Shown: in pieces, positions 22,131-32,800 of the stretch
Layout: each line of letters starts with the position of its first letter
Position numbering within the stretch: the stretch's first letter is position 1
The notes under the pieces: generated by a model
The model's input: the letters and a program-made list of their open reading frames with translations, nothing else
Databases searched by the model: none
Told to the model about the DNA's origin: nothing
Program-made: the position numbers and the translations under genes
Origin: Nectonema munidae
Taxonomy: Eukaryota > Nematomorpha > Nectonematoida > Nectonematidae
Assembly (NCBI GenBank): GCA_030549495.1
Contig: JAUIRK010000918.1
Location: forward strand, 1 to 64,000
Direction: 5' to 3'
Length of the DNA stretch: 64,000 nt

Positions 22131-22784
22131 GTGTAATTATCTATAGTTTTAATGTGTTGCGATAGAATTGAGTTACTGTGATTGATATAAAAACTGCATG
22201 TTTTAGATGTTACAATATGTGGTAGTTTGCAATTGATACATGTGGTCTTGGTTGAGTCGTTTGAGAGTGTACAAGATGTTAGTGAATGTCCTCGGTTGCC
22301 GCAGTGAGCGCAGTTTGGGGATGAGGCATTACATTTTTATTTCAAGTGGCCATATTTAAGGCAATTTTCACATTGTTTTGTTCTGGGTTTAAAAAGATTT
22401 AGTGTTAACAAATTATATCCTAGGAATACTTTTGGTTGATTGCGGAGATATTGAAATAGTTCAGGATTGTTTGGCTCAATTAGTACAGTGTAGGAGAAGG
22501 TTCCTTCCTTGCCTAGTTTTTTTTAAATTAAAAAATTATTTTGTGTTATCAACTTACTATTATAAAATAATTATATTATTATTTATAAATAATTATTTTA
22601 TTTTAAGTTATTATTATAATATAAACAATTTTAATTAAAAAAAAATAGATTGATTTTTTATAATTCAATATCAAATTTATAATTTATATTAGTTTTATCC
22701 TGAGAATAATTCTTCTATGTATATTTAATTTAAATTCTATGTATTTGGGTGTATTTGGGTAAAAAGTCTCACCCTGTTTTAATC

Positions 22785-22858
22785 AATTTTTCGTAACCTC
22801 ATGAATTTATATTGTTTTTTTTCTTTATAAATTATTCCCTTACAATACTTTAAATTTA
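22785..22858. other. Short AT spacer between MULE end and the second LINE copy
   Basis: AT-rich sequence starting with the target duplication TGTTTTAATC. No feature. Confidence 0.5.
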
Positions 22859-22859
22859 T

Positions 22860-24442
22860 TCAAACCTTTACCATTACAACTTAACACAACAAACTAATTA
22901 GATCCACATAACCAATTAAAATATCTTGGACTCACTTTCCAACCCAACTTAAAATTCTCTACTCATTTCAAAAGCACCTCACAAAAATTAGTCAAAACTC
23001 TTTTCTCTCTTAAAAACGGAATTTCTTACAAATGGTGACTTTCCCCAAAAATCACAAAGTTCATTTATAAAAGTCTCATTTTCCCTGTCCTCAAATATGG
23101 AGTTCTTTCATGGGGCTCAGAGTTGAGACATCAGTCATCCCTTACTCATCTTAACAAAATTCATCCCCTGTGTCTCCTTTCTTTCACCAATGCCTATCAC
23201 ACTACACCAACTACAAAACTTGAATTATTCACTAACACGCTACACCTACATCTCAATCTAAAGAAAACGCTTCTTAAAAATTACCTTATAACATTCTGCT
23301 CTACACCCCCACCACATCCTTTCACCAACCTATACAATCCCAATCACTGCAGTACTACAATTCCTTATTAATTCAGTTTGCTCCTAACAAAACATCTTAT
23401 CAAGTGCTACCATTAAATCACCCAATCGAGCTCATCCACCCATCTTCGTCTCCTCCTTACACCACTAACATCTGTCACCATAGATATCTTGCCCTAAACT
23501 CTATAGCTCACCAACGTACAACAAATACTATCAGTTCGCTTTCAATTTTCACTGACGGTTCCAAATCACAACACCGCTCTTCAGCTGCATGCGTATTCTT
23601 CCTACAAAACAGAAAAAAAACCATTCCTTATCCAGCACACAAACCTAGATCTACAAATCACTGCACACGAAACAGAAATTCATGCAGTATTACTATCCTC
23701 CAACATTCTCCTTAATAACCTAACTTCCTTTTCTACCTCCTTCAAATATATCACTTTTTTCACAGACTCGCAAAATTTAATAAATGACCTAAAACTTGAA
23801 AACAAAATCTCAGATTCAACTTATAGTTTAGCAAGCAAACTTATTCACCTATCTAATCACTTTGAATTAAAAATCGTCTGGTGCCCAGCTCATTCCAGCT
23901 GTTTCGAAAATTACCTCGTCGACTACGTTGCAAAATCAAAAATCTCCGATTCACAGATCCTATCCCTATTTTCTCTACCCATCTCCACATTTACAAACAC
24001 TATAACTAACTCTACACTGCTGCAGTGGCAACAATCTATTGACTCAACCATCACATCACTTCCGACATCTATGCCATTATCACAACTCATTTTAAACAAA
24101 CACTTTCACTCACTCCCTCGGAACATCATTAGCTGGTTCTCATCCCATTGCCCTTGTAATGCATACTTCTTCAAATTCAAACTTCACTCAAACCCTTTCC
24201 GTCGTTTCAGCTTTTCGTACATTGAAACACTTATACATATTCTCCTTTATTGTCCAATTTTTCATTCTCACCGACACCAACTCCTTGAAAAAAGCCGCTA
24301 CTTTTTTAAAGATATTCCATCCTCTCTACATGATCTTCTACAACACCCATTACTAATCAAACATCTCTCTCTTCTCATAACCACAATCGAACCAATACTC
24401 TCTGCAAACCAAACACTCATTCCTCCCTCAAATATCCAATAA
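22860..24442 (+). mobile_element. LINE copy 2, internal fragment, plus strand (inverted to copy 1)
   Basis: It closely matches the complement of about 20.0-18.37 kb: end of the RT domain (GLTFQ.NLKFSTHFKS-type text), MRHQSSLTHLNKIH at 23123, RNase H motifs (FTDGSKSQHRSSAAC near 23550, FFTDSQNLINDL near 23757, VWCPAHSSCFENYL near 23878) and the Cys-rich C-terminus to SNIQ and a stop at 24442. The 5' part is missing, and it lacks the 3' UTR and tail of copy 1, so it is cut at both ends. Several frame breaks. The two copies make an inverted repeat with about 1.6-kb arms. Confidence 0.85.
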
Positions 24443-24845
24443 CTACATACCCTAAATTTATTTCTATATTTTTATAAAATAATTATAATTTTCGAATCTA
24501 ATGTGCGTGCGCATGCACACACATTCAAGAAATATTATTTCTGTATGAAGTTTTAGGAAACTCTTCTGTAAAAAAATGGGAAAAATTTACTTTTTAATTT
24601 TTTTACAATGAATACACCACAATTATTACTCGAGATTATACTTCTATTGTAAACTCTCAATCGTACAATAACTGTACGATTTTATGAAGTCAAATTAGCT
24701 TGTTTGTAATTCTGATTGCATCTACCTTCTAGCTCAGTAATATATTTGAAGAAATATTTTTTCAGTATGAAGAGTTTAGGAAACTCTTCTCTATTATGTA
24801 ATGATATATTCTCATAACCTGTACGTTTAAACGCGGGTAGACAAT
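24443..24845. other. AT-rich spacer with a short duplication
   Basis: GAAATATTATTTCTGTATGA...GAAGTTTTAGGAAACTCTTCT (about 24530) recurs as GAAATATTTTTTCAGTATGA...AGAGTTTAGGAAACTCTTCT (about 24752), a diverged direct repeat some 220 bp apart. No gene. Confidence 0.45.
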
Positions 24846-24849
24846 TTGA

Positions 24850-25082
24850 GTGTTATCTCCAACCTGTATATTACGTTGATTCATCTCTAACCTGTATACT
24901 ACGATGATTCATCTCCAACCTGAATTCTACGATGATTCATCTCCAACCTGTATACTACGATTTTTCATCTCCAACCTGTATACTACGATGTTTCATCTCC
25001 AACCTGTATACTACGATGTTTCATCTCCAACCTGTATACTACGATGATTCATCTCCAACCTGTATACTACGATGGTTTCTAT
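24850..25082. repeat. 28-bp minisatellite
   Basis: About eight tandem copies of a 28-bp unit (GATTCATCTCCAACCTGTAT followed by ACTACGAT), with single-base variants such as TTACGTT and AATTCTACG. The frame at 24932-25138 is made of this repeat and is not a gene. Confidence 0.92.
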
Positions 25083-25560
25083 TCCATGTACAAATGACTA
25101 GGGAGAGAATGTTCAACTTTCTGTTCACATTTTGCTAGATGTACGATTTGATATACCTCATTCGAGGAGACGATGCTACATAAGTTATTACCTATATACC
25201 TTTACACTACGATAATTCATCTCCGACCTGCATACCGCGATGATTCATCTCCAACTTATCAGTTCATATTTTGCTAGATGTAAGATTTGATATACCTCAT
25301 TCGGGGGGAGGATGTTAGATAAGTTATTACCTATATTTTTGGAATTTTTTCACGATATTAAATAATATATTTTATCAAATAATCAAAATAAAATTCTGTA
25401 ATCAATAAATCGAAAAATATTCTTAAAAAATCAAAGAATATGAAACTTTCTGTTCATATTTTGCTACCTCATAATATGTTACAAAAGTTATTACCTATAC
25501 TTTGCAATTTCCACGATTTTAAATATTATATTTGTCAAATAATCAAAGAATCGAAAGGAG
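25083..25560. repeat. Higher-order repeat attached to the minisatellite
   Basis: A larger unit occurs three times (about 25118-25195, 25260-25385, 25445-25550). It has TTTCTGTTCACATTTTGCTA, then GATTTGATATACCTCATTCG, then AAGTTATTACCTATA, and for the last two AATTTTTTCACGAT and TATTTTATCAAATAATCAAA. Two more 28-bp units lie between the first and second. The third copy is internally deleted. Confidence 0.75.
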
Positions 25561-25837
25561 CAAGAATAAATATTTTTTGATTTGAACATTTTTCGATAAA
25601 AAATTTTCAATAAAAATTTGATTATGATAGCCGACAAAAATTTATCGTTTCTTTGAATAAAATTTAACTCTTTGCTATTATTAAATTGTAGACAATCTTT
25701 TTATGAAAAATAATTTTTATTATTTTAGATAAAAAAAAAAAAATTTCTTATCATATTTATTAAGTCTTTATTTAATTTACTAAAAATTGTAAATTTTACA
25801 TCTTTTTCCGTAAATTTTACATCTTTTTAAGTAATCG

Positions 25838-26440
25838 ACATCCATAACATCACAACATTTCTTAACCCACGCCCTCCCTCTATCCACTTTTGAAACATCC
25901 ATAAATATCTCAACTACAAACGAATGGCTTTACTCAAACAACATACCTACTCCCTATCTCAATTTGCACTAATTAAAAACATTACTCTTCCTCGCAACAT
26001 TATAAGATCGTTCACCTCACATTGCCCTTGTTACGCTTACTTCTACAATTTTAATTTGCACCCTAACCCTTTTTGCAGATTCGGCTGCCCTGATATCGAA
26101 ACTCCAAACTCATTGAAAAAACACATTTATATTTTAAAAATCTTCACTCCTCCCTACTAAAATTCTTATCATAGCCCAAAATCATTCACCACATCTATCT
26201 TTTCCTTAATATAATAGAACCATTACTCTCTACCCACCAACACTTAACTCCACCCTTATTAAACACCTTGCATAATGATATACAGGCAACCTAATTTATA
26301 CTCTTTCACCTCACCAGGCTTTCTTATTTCTACTTTAGATCCTAAACCCACTACCCATCCTTACAAATCCCCAAGTTAGCAATTGATGCAAGCATAGTGC
26401 TTAGTTATCTCCTACCTACCTACCTACCTACCTACCTACA
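25838..26440 (+). mobile_element. LINE fragment 3 (related family) with 3' tail
   Basis: It encodes the Cys-rich C-terminal segment of the LINE ORF2 in diverged form: LPRNIIRSFTSHCPCYAYFY, NLHPNPFCRFGCPDIETP (25924-26160). A 3' UTR follows with TTGATGCAAGCATAGTGCTTAG, and the tail (CTAC)n at 26409-26438, the same tail type as copy 1. It is more diverged than copies 1 and 2, so it is an older insertion or a sister family. Confidence 0.72.
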
Positions 26441-26612
26441 TCTTTTATCTTTTAAACAACAATATAAAAAAAGATGCTTACATATTTTAAATCTCTTATA
26501 CAAAAAATCTTAATTATTTTATAAAATTATAAATTATTTTATATTTTTTTATGTATTTTTTATAACCATTTTAGTCTACTTTGTTGAATTTTTAATGTTT
26601 AAAATCAGCTGT
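26441..26612. other. AT-rich spacer
   Basis: No gene or repeat seen. Confidence 0.4.
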
Positions 26613-26750
26613 TTAACCCATTTAAGACCAAGCAAAGCAGACGATATCTAAAAAAACGCAGACGATTTATATTCAAAATCATTGAAAAAAGCAGACGAAG
26701 ATGAAATTACTTATGTTCCAAAATAGGAACATTGGTCTTAAATGGGTTAA
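26613..26750. mobile_element. piggyBac-type MITE, 130 bp, next to the F-box gene start
   Basis: TTAA at each end, then perfect 15-bp inverted repeats CCCATTTAAGACCAA (26617-26631) and TTGGTCTTAAATGGG (26732-26746). TTAA duplication and CCC..GGG ends are the piggyBac signature. The inside has two GCAGACGA motifs. A related left end (TTAACCCATTTGATCCCACTG) is at about 38535. Confidence 0.78.
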
Positions 26751-26791
26751 TTAAAAATTTTCAGATATACTCTTTAAATAAAAAAAGTTAG

Positions 26792-26868
26792 ATGCCATTT
26801 CTTGGTAAAGATTGGAGATCATATGGTGATAAATGGATTAAGCTTAATCATGGGTGGGAAGAAAAAAA
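26792..26868 (+). CDS. Fbxo25/32: F-box gene exon 1
   Basis: ATG at 26792; reads MPFLGKDWRSYGDKWIKLNH then GWEEK. Two donors are possible: GTTAGT at 26869 (phase 2, needs another exon to reach the phase-1 acceptor at 38822), or GTGATA at 26886 (phase 1, which joins exon 38822 directly through a GAT codon). A TTTTCAG at about 26756-26762 could be an acceptor for a 5' UTR exon. Confidence 0.82.
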
Positions 26869-29800
26869 GTTAGTCACTCTTTACGGTGATAAAGAACTTT
26901 TAACGTAATTTCTTTTAGGTTTTTCTCTTCTAATTCTAAGATATTATTTTATTAAGAAACTCCGTTTTCAATCCCAGTCTTTTTATTTTAAAAGACAATT
27001 CTAAATTTAATGGTATGAGCTTTTTTTTATCATTAATTTATTTATTGAGAAGCGGTTTTTTCCAATTTTGTTTAGTTATACCGACTATAGCAACTGTTAA
27101 ATACATTTATAATATGAAGTATGTTAATAATAATCAATATGATTTATTTTAAATTTACTATGATATATTTTTTTATATATATTTTTGATTACTCAAATTT
27201 TATTTTAAGTTAATATAATTTTAAGTGCGGTTCTTTGTTAATTTTATCCACTCTATTGTAATTTTTTTTCAATATTATACAGCTTACACTTAAGTTTTTT
27301 CATGTGTTAGTATTTTGAGAATAATTGCTCAAAATAATACTGTTTTAGCATTATCAAATACTCTCTCAGCCTTCAAAATGAGATAGATTAATATATTATT
27401 TTTTTTCGGTGCAATTAATGGAAAATAATTATACAAAAAAAACACAATTATTTTGAAAAAATTAATTCCTCACAAGATATCTGGTTATTTTCTATAATAA
27501 TTTTTTTCATAACATGCTCTAACTTCTTTTTTAAATAAGTAGTGATATGTTTTCATGTAATTGTTAACAATCTATAAAAGCTGTTATTATCATCCAAATA
27601 TATATACATTCCAAAATAATCTCTTATATACTTATACATACTACACACGAACTAGGCGCGCGCATCCTCAAAATTATTGGGGGCGATTTTTTTCTTCTAA
27701 TTTTCAAAATTACTGTTGGGAACGAATTGGCGAAAGTTTTAAAGTTAAGGTATATAGTTTCATTTTTACAAAGTCATAAAAGTTTTTTTTATATTAAACT
27801 TAAAAGCTTCTTATGTAGAGAACAGAGCCTCTAATACTCAAAATTTTTACGGGCAAACTTTTTTTTTATATAATTTTCAAAATTTATTATAAAAGAATTC
27901 TTGTCCAATGAACACACCATCATTATTTTATTACCTTACATTTCACTTGCACTCCTAACTCCAAATGCCACCATAACTGCGGATAACTGCAGATTTAGTC
28001 GAATTACCTTGTTTTTTATAACCGTATCACTACCTTCTACCTTAACAAGATAAGAAAATCCTTCATATATGATAGAGTCCAAGCAAAAACAAGCATATTA
28101 TTCTTCATGTCCGCTATTATTTTTACTCTTATCTATTAGTATAGAAAACATTCCCCATTCTTTAGTTTCCTCTCTAATCACTTAAATAACGCTTTGAGCT
28201 AGAACAAATTCTTTACATGATTGTGAATACAAATAATTTAGAGATTTATTGTTTTTCATAAACTCATCATGCATTTCTCTGAAAGTAAGATTTAAAGCTA
28301 TTATGAGTTTGATAAATTCATCAAATTTACCACATTTCCATAAATCGCAGTTTCATTATGCCAGCGATTGGCAAACACGATCTAAAATTGAATTAATAGA
28401 ACAGGTTACGCCAGATATTTTTTTTTGAGATTTTCCCACTAGAATTAGGAGAGACAGTGATCACTAATCATCCCATGTAATAAAGTTTATCCCTCATTAT
28501 TACTTTTCACCAGTTATTGAAATCCATGGTTACAAATGTCCTTTCAGATATGGATGTTCTAGTACTGAAACAATTCCATTCGTAACGAAAAGCCTTATCG
28601 AAAGATATGCTACGCTCTAACCAAATGATGATTTTTTACCATGACTAAAAACTGTCTTTTTTGTAATCTTTGGTTAAAAGAATTCTTAGGTTCATCCGAT
28701 TCAGTATTTGGTGTTAAAATGTCTGCCTTCTGAAGACCGTATGAAAAGGAGTGTATTACAAGACTCATTGGTAATCAGGCGTCGTTTATCCGACACTCGA
28801 TTATTCGACAACCCCACTATCCTATACAGTAGGGTTTTTGAAACTTTTTTTACTAAGAGCCTTAGCAAGAAGTACAGTTTGCACCGCGACCAATAATACT
28901 TAGGTGTAATAAGACAAACTCTGATCACTACGTTCATTTATTCAGCATCGACAATTTATATGTATATTTTTTTCATGATCTGCACATTGTTTTATTTATT
29001 TGTATGAATAAAATATTAACACTTTTAGATTTTCTTCACTTTGCTCTCCCTTGATGTCCTTTCTTTTTTGTCACGACCCATTTTATTTTTCACGGGACCC
29101 ACTGAAGGGTCGGGACCCACAGTTTGAAAAACGCTACTATACAGTATTGACCTTAACGAATTTTCCCAATGTTTTTCTCCTCGGTTAATCTGACATTCTC
29201 ACTTTGACACGAACATTGTCTTCATCAAATCAAATGCTCTCAGGCCTGCCTGTATAATTTGCTAATCCGAAAGACCAATTGTTTAATAGTTTTTTTATGA
29301 CACATGCATTTAACATTTGAAAAGCCAACTTATATTGTACCTAAAAAGACTTTGGGTTATATACGCAACAATTAAACCTTAGGGTATAAAAATAAAACAA
29401 TTTTAAAAGTTTGCTATAAAATAGAGGCAAAACTTTATTTTATTTTAAAAATTTTTATGTATTATATATAACTAAGACTAAAACTATCTGTTTTTCAGAC
29501 TTTATCTCATTTTTAAAACTTTTGTGAGTCATCGGGTTAAAAAATTGAATGACCTTAATTCAAAAAATTTTATTAAATTTAACCTAAATGCTCAAAAATA
29601 TTTAATGTCTGAAAACATTGCGTCTTGAAAATATCTCTAATTAAAAAGCTTTTGAAAATAATAGGGGCTCTATGCGATCCGATGGCCTTTCTAGTGTTAA
29701 TTGTCAGTAAAAAATAATTGAAATAATTGTACTCAAATATCAACACAGCTATACTGAAAATAATACAAGCGCAAAAAACTCTATACAAATTTAACGCATC

Positions 29801-32800
29801 CGATTCAATGAAAAGCAAGCAATAATTAAGTTAACATAGGATACTTTTTCTGTACTCAAATGAGTACAGCGCTACCTAATTGGTTAAATCCAATTTTACA
29901 GGCATTTTGATTTGTGCACCACGCATTCAAGATTAAAATATATTTTGCATCTAAGAAATTTTTTCTTTGATAATAGGTTATTTGGATGGAGATGCAAACC
30001 CAAATATACATAGAAAATGGATCCTAATATAATTTTTATAAAAAAAGGAAATGCGCATAAAACGAACATTTTCAAAAATTAAACCGATTTCGCTGACTTA
30101 ACAATATCTCATTTAGAGACAACGGCGTATCTCTGGAACGACAATTTTAGTTTATCAAGTGTACATTTCTTATTTGACTTCATCAAGGCCAACAACATTT
30201 ATTATATGGAATTTATCTATGAAGCCCATGCAAAAATATAATATTAATACACACTACTGCAGTGGCGTAGCCAAAAAATGAAAGTTGGGGGGGGGGGGGG
30301 CATGCAAGGAATTTAGGGGAGCAAGCATATTGGAAATAAAATTATTTGGGGGGGGGGGGGGCAGAAAAGGTATTTGAGGGAGGGGGGCACTGCCCCCCTT
30401 GCCCCCCTCTGGCTACGCCAGTGGACACTAGATCCATTATAACTCAGGAGAGATCTTTGTTTCGTTTTTTTTATAACACGTGTACCAGTAGGTCCGTTAT
30501 AATGCGGGTTCGTTGCTTGGACCTAGGCATTCGCATCATAAAGGATCTACTGTGTATACTGTTGAATTTTTTTGAGAAATGCACTAGTAAATTGGCGCTT
30601 AACTATGTCATATTTTTATATTTGTAATTTATAATGCTTTGTTTTACAATGTTTTTTTAATTTTCTCTATGGATCCTTTTTGTTGTTTCAAGCGTTTCGT
30701 TTTTATTTTATTAGTGAAAGAAAAAGTTGAATTGATGAACTATAAAGAAGAAGTCCTTAATATCGCTATCTTTATGTTAATTATGGGATAATTTTCGATT
30801 TGAATTAATGCCATTGTTTGATACCAATTTTTATAAAAGTCGCTTTGTCTATCCTTTGATTCACTTGTACTACACGTTAATGCTGCTTTTGCCTGTTTTG
30901 CTTACTACAGTATAGTCATTGTTTGAAGCATATAAAAGGGATTAAATGCCTTCAATGCATATGCAGAATTTACAAGTATTCAAGGTCTTATCTCTCAAAG
31001 TAACCTAAATACACCAACCATAGAGTCATCAATTTGTGTAATATAACGCGTTGTTTTAGTTTATGTATCTACTGCGTGTGTTACGTATCTATTTCTTTGT
31101 GTGTGCATTTTTTATAGAGATTTTCTTTCATTTTAACATTATATTTTAGCATCAGCTATAGAAGCTCCACCTCAAACCTATTTGGTTGGGGTTCATTTTA
31201 GTTAGTTTGAAAATTCTTCAATTCTGTTTCTTAAATCAAAGGGTATTTGGGACCCATTTTGTACATGAAATCATATATATAATCAAAATAAAAGAAAAAT
31301 AATACAAATGATTTACTCAACCAGAAGAAAAACCCTTTGCTTATAATAAATTTTGCCTCTAGGATGGACTAAAACTTATTTCTGTAATTGTTAAAAAATG
31401 AAATCTTAGCATCTCGATTTTATTTTCTTTTTTTCCTATCAAAAAATATATACAAAATAGTATTTTTAAAGTATCTAAAGAATGTACACCATTATTCATG
31501 AATTATAAACGAAGAAAATTAAATAAAATTTTCAAAAATACTCAGTTATAGAAACAAATTTTTTCATAAATTTCTTTTTATTATTGAAAATTTAAAAAGT
31601 TTTTAAAAAGTTAAAAAATTATTTTTAACAACTTTTTAATTAATTAGCTTAGTTTTAAGATATCGAAAACTTTGCGTGATGAAGGCTAATAAGTCATTAA
31701 AAACTGATATAAATCACTGGGACAGCTAATTTCCTTCTAAATAAGCGAATATTCGACATATTCGACTTCTAGATAACGAGCTTTTGTAGTATATTTATCG
31801 CCATTGTTTATTTTAGGTAAATTTATTTATTCTTTAATATTATTGATTAACTATTATTTTAAATTTTTATGTTTTCGCCTATAAGACGCAGCAGGGTGAT
31901 TTTTGGGATCATTCTTTGAAAAAAATACGTCTTATGGTATTTATTTTGAAAGTTCCATTAATTTCTCTTTTGTACCTAGTATTAATTACACTCTCTTCTT
32001 TTTCATCCTAACTATCTAATTTGTATTTAGATATTTTTGTTGCTAAACTCCATTGTCTATAATGTATTTTCCATATAGCAAAGTTTGCTATTTAATTATT
32101 TTTGTGTTTACAATCACCACTTCATCCATATTTTTGTCGGATTTAATTTCACCGAACGTACATCCTTTTACGATAAAGTTTAATGCATGCATTGCAAAAT
32201 CGTTTTACGAGGTGTTTTAATTTCCTTCATTTTATTGCTATATCCTTGAATATTTGAAATTAAGCATTAGTGATCTCTATTTTTTTGACAAATTAGAATC
32301 TCTTTCATGTATTTTTGAGAAATTTGTTAATATTGTATGACTACCATATTAGTGTTGTAGTGACTGCAATAAAAGATTTTTAAATTTCATTTCAAATAAG
32401 GAAATATTTATATGCTCAGATAATAATGAATAATTTGAGTAAAATTATCGGTAAACTACGAACAAGTCATAATTGATCTAACTGCTCTACAAAAAAATTA
32501 AAAAACATCGTACTTAGCTAATTGATGCAAGTTAATTAGTCGTATTAATCAACTTTTAGCAATACTTTATTAAATCACACATGGTTGAATTTGCCTTTAC
32601 ATAAGTAGTGATAACATTTGTTGGTTTCATTTAATTTCCTATATTTACGTTTATTTTCTTCTATCTCATCATAGTGATTTTACGACAGTATTACTTTCTA
32701 ATTGGCATCCAAAATTGTCTTAACAATAATTTTGTTCTGTTTTATCCATAGACATAACATCCAGCGTTGTGGAGTCGGAGTCGGTGGAGTCGCACTTTTT

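Larger units (their letters stand above)
18165..22525 (-). mobile_element. LINE (EN-RT-RNase H type), 5'-truncated, minus strand
   Basis: Read on the minus strand from 22525. First comes the C-terminal end of ORF1 with three CCHC-type zinc knuckles (CENCLKYGH..KC, CAHCGNRGHSLTSC, CINCKLPHIVTSKTC; about 22376-22190). Then ORF2 starts at 22130: an AP endonuclease (residues INEP, DLNARSYLWD, SDHSFISF), RT with FLDIENAFNTAW and the YSDD box (20128-20117), and RNase H with FTDGSK, ETEIHAVLL, FFTDSQNL and VWCPAHSS. The end is a 3' UTR and a (CCTA)n tail, seen on the plus strand as TAGGTAGGTAGG at 18165-18187. This places it in the Jockey/I/R1-like group with RNase H. Several frame changes (near 21.11, 20.23 at a GA run, 20.0 and 19.2 kb) and a stop in ORF1 make it inactive. 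Confidence 0.88.
17975..22774. mobile_element. Mutator-like element interrupted by a LINE
   Basis: The left end is GGTAGGACTTTTTACCC followed by AAATACACCCAAATA. The right end is the inverted copy, TATTTGGGTGTATTTGGGTAAAAAGTCTCACCC, ending at 22774. A perfect 10-bp direct repeat TGTTTTAATC flanks it (17965-17974 and 22775-22784). The duplication length suggests a MULE-type element. What remains outside the LINE is only about 190 bp on the left and 200-300 bp of AT-rich DNA on the right, so before the LINE insertion it was probably a MITE of about 0.4-0.5 kb. Confidence 0.72.

Noticed and set aside
24850-25082. Possible CRISPR-like array (regular 28-bp repeats)
   Set aside because: There are no spacers; the units are directly adjacent and degenerate, in a eukaryotic context. 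It is a minisatellite.
30346-30627. Frame starting MGGGGAEKVFEGGG
   Set aside because: The start is the poly-G part of a MITE; the rest is chance.
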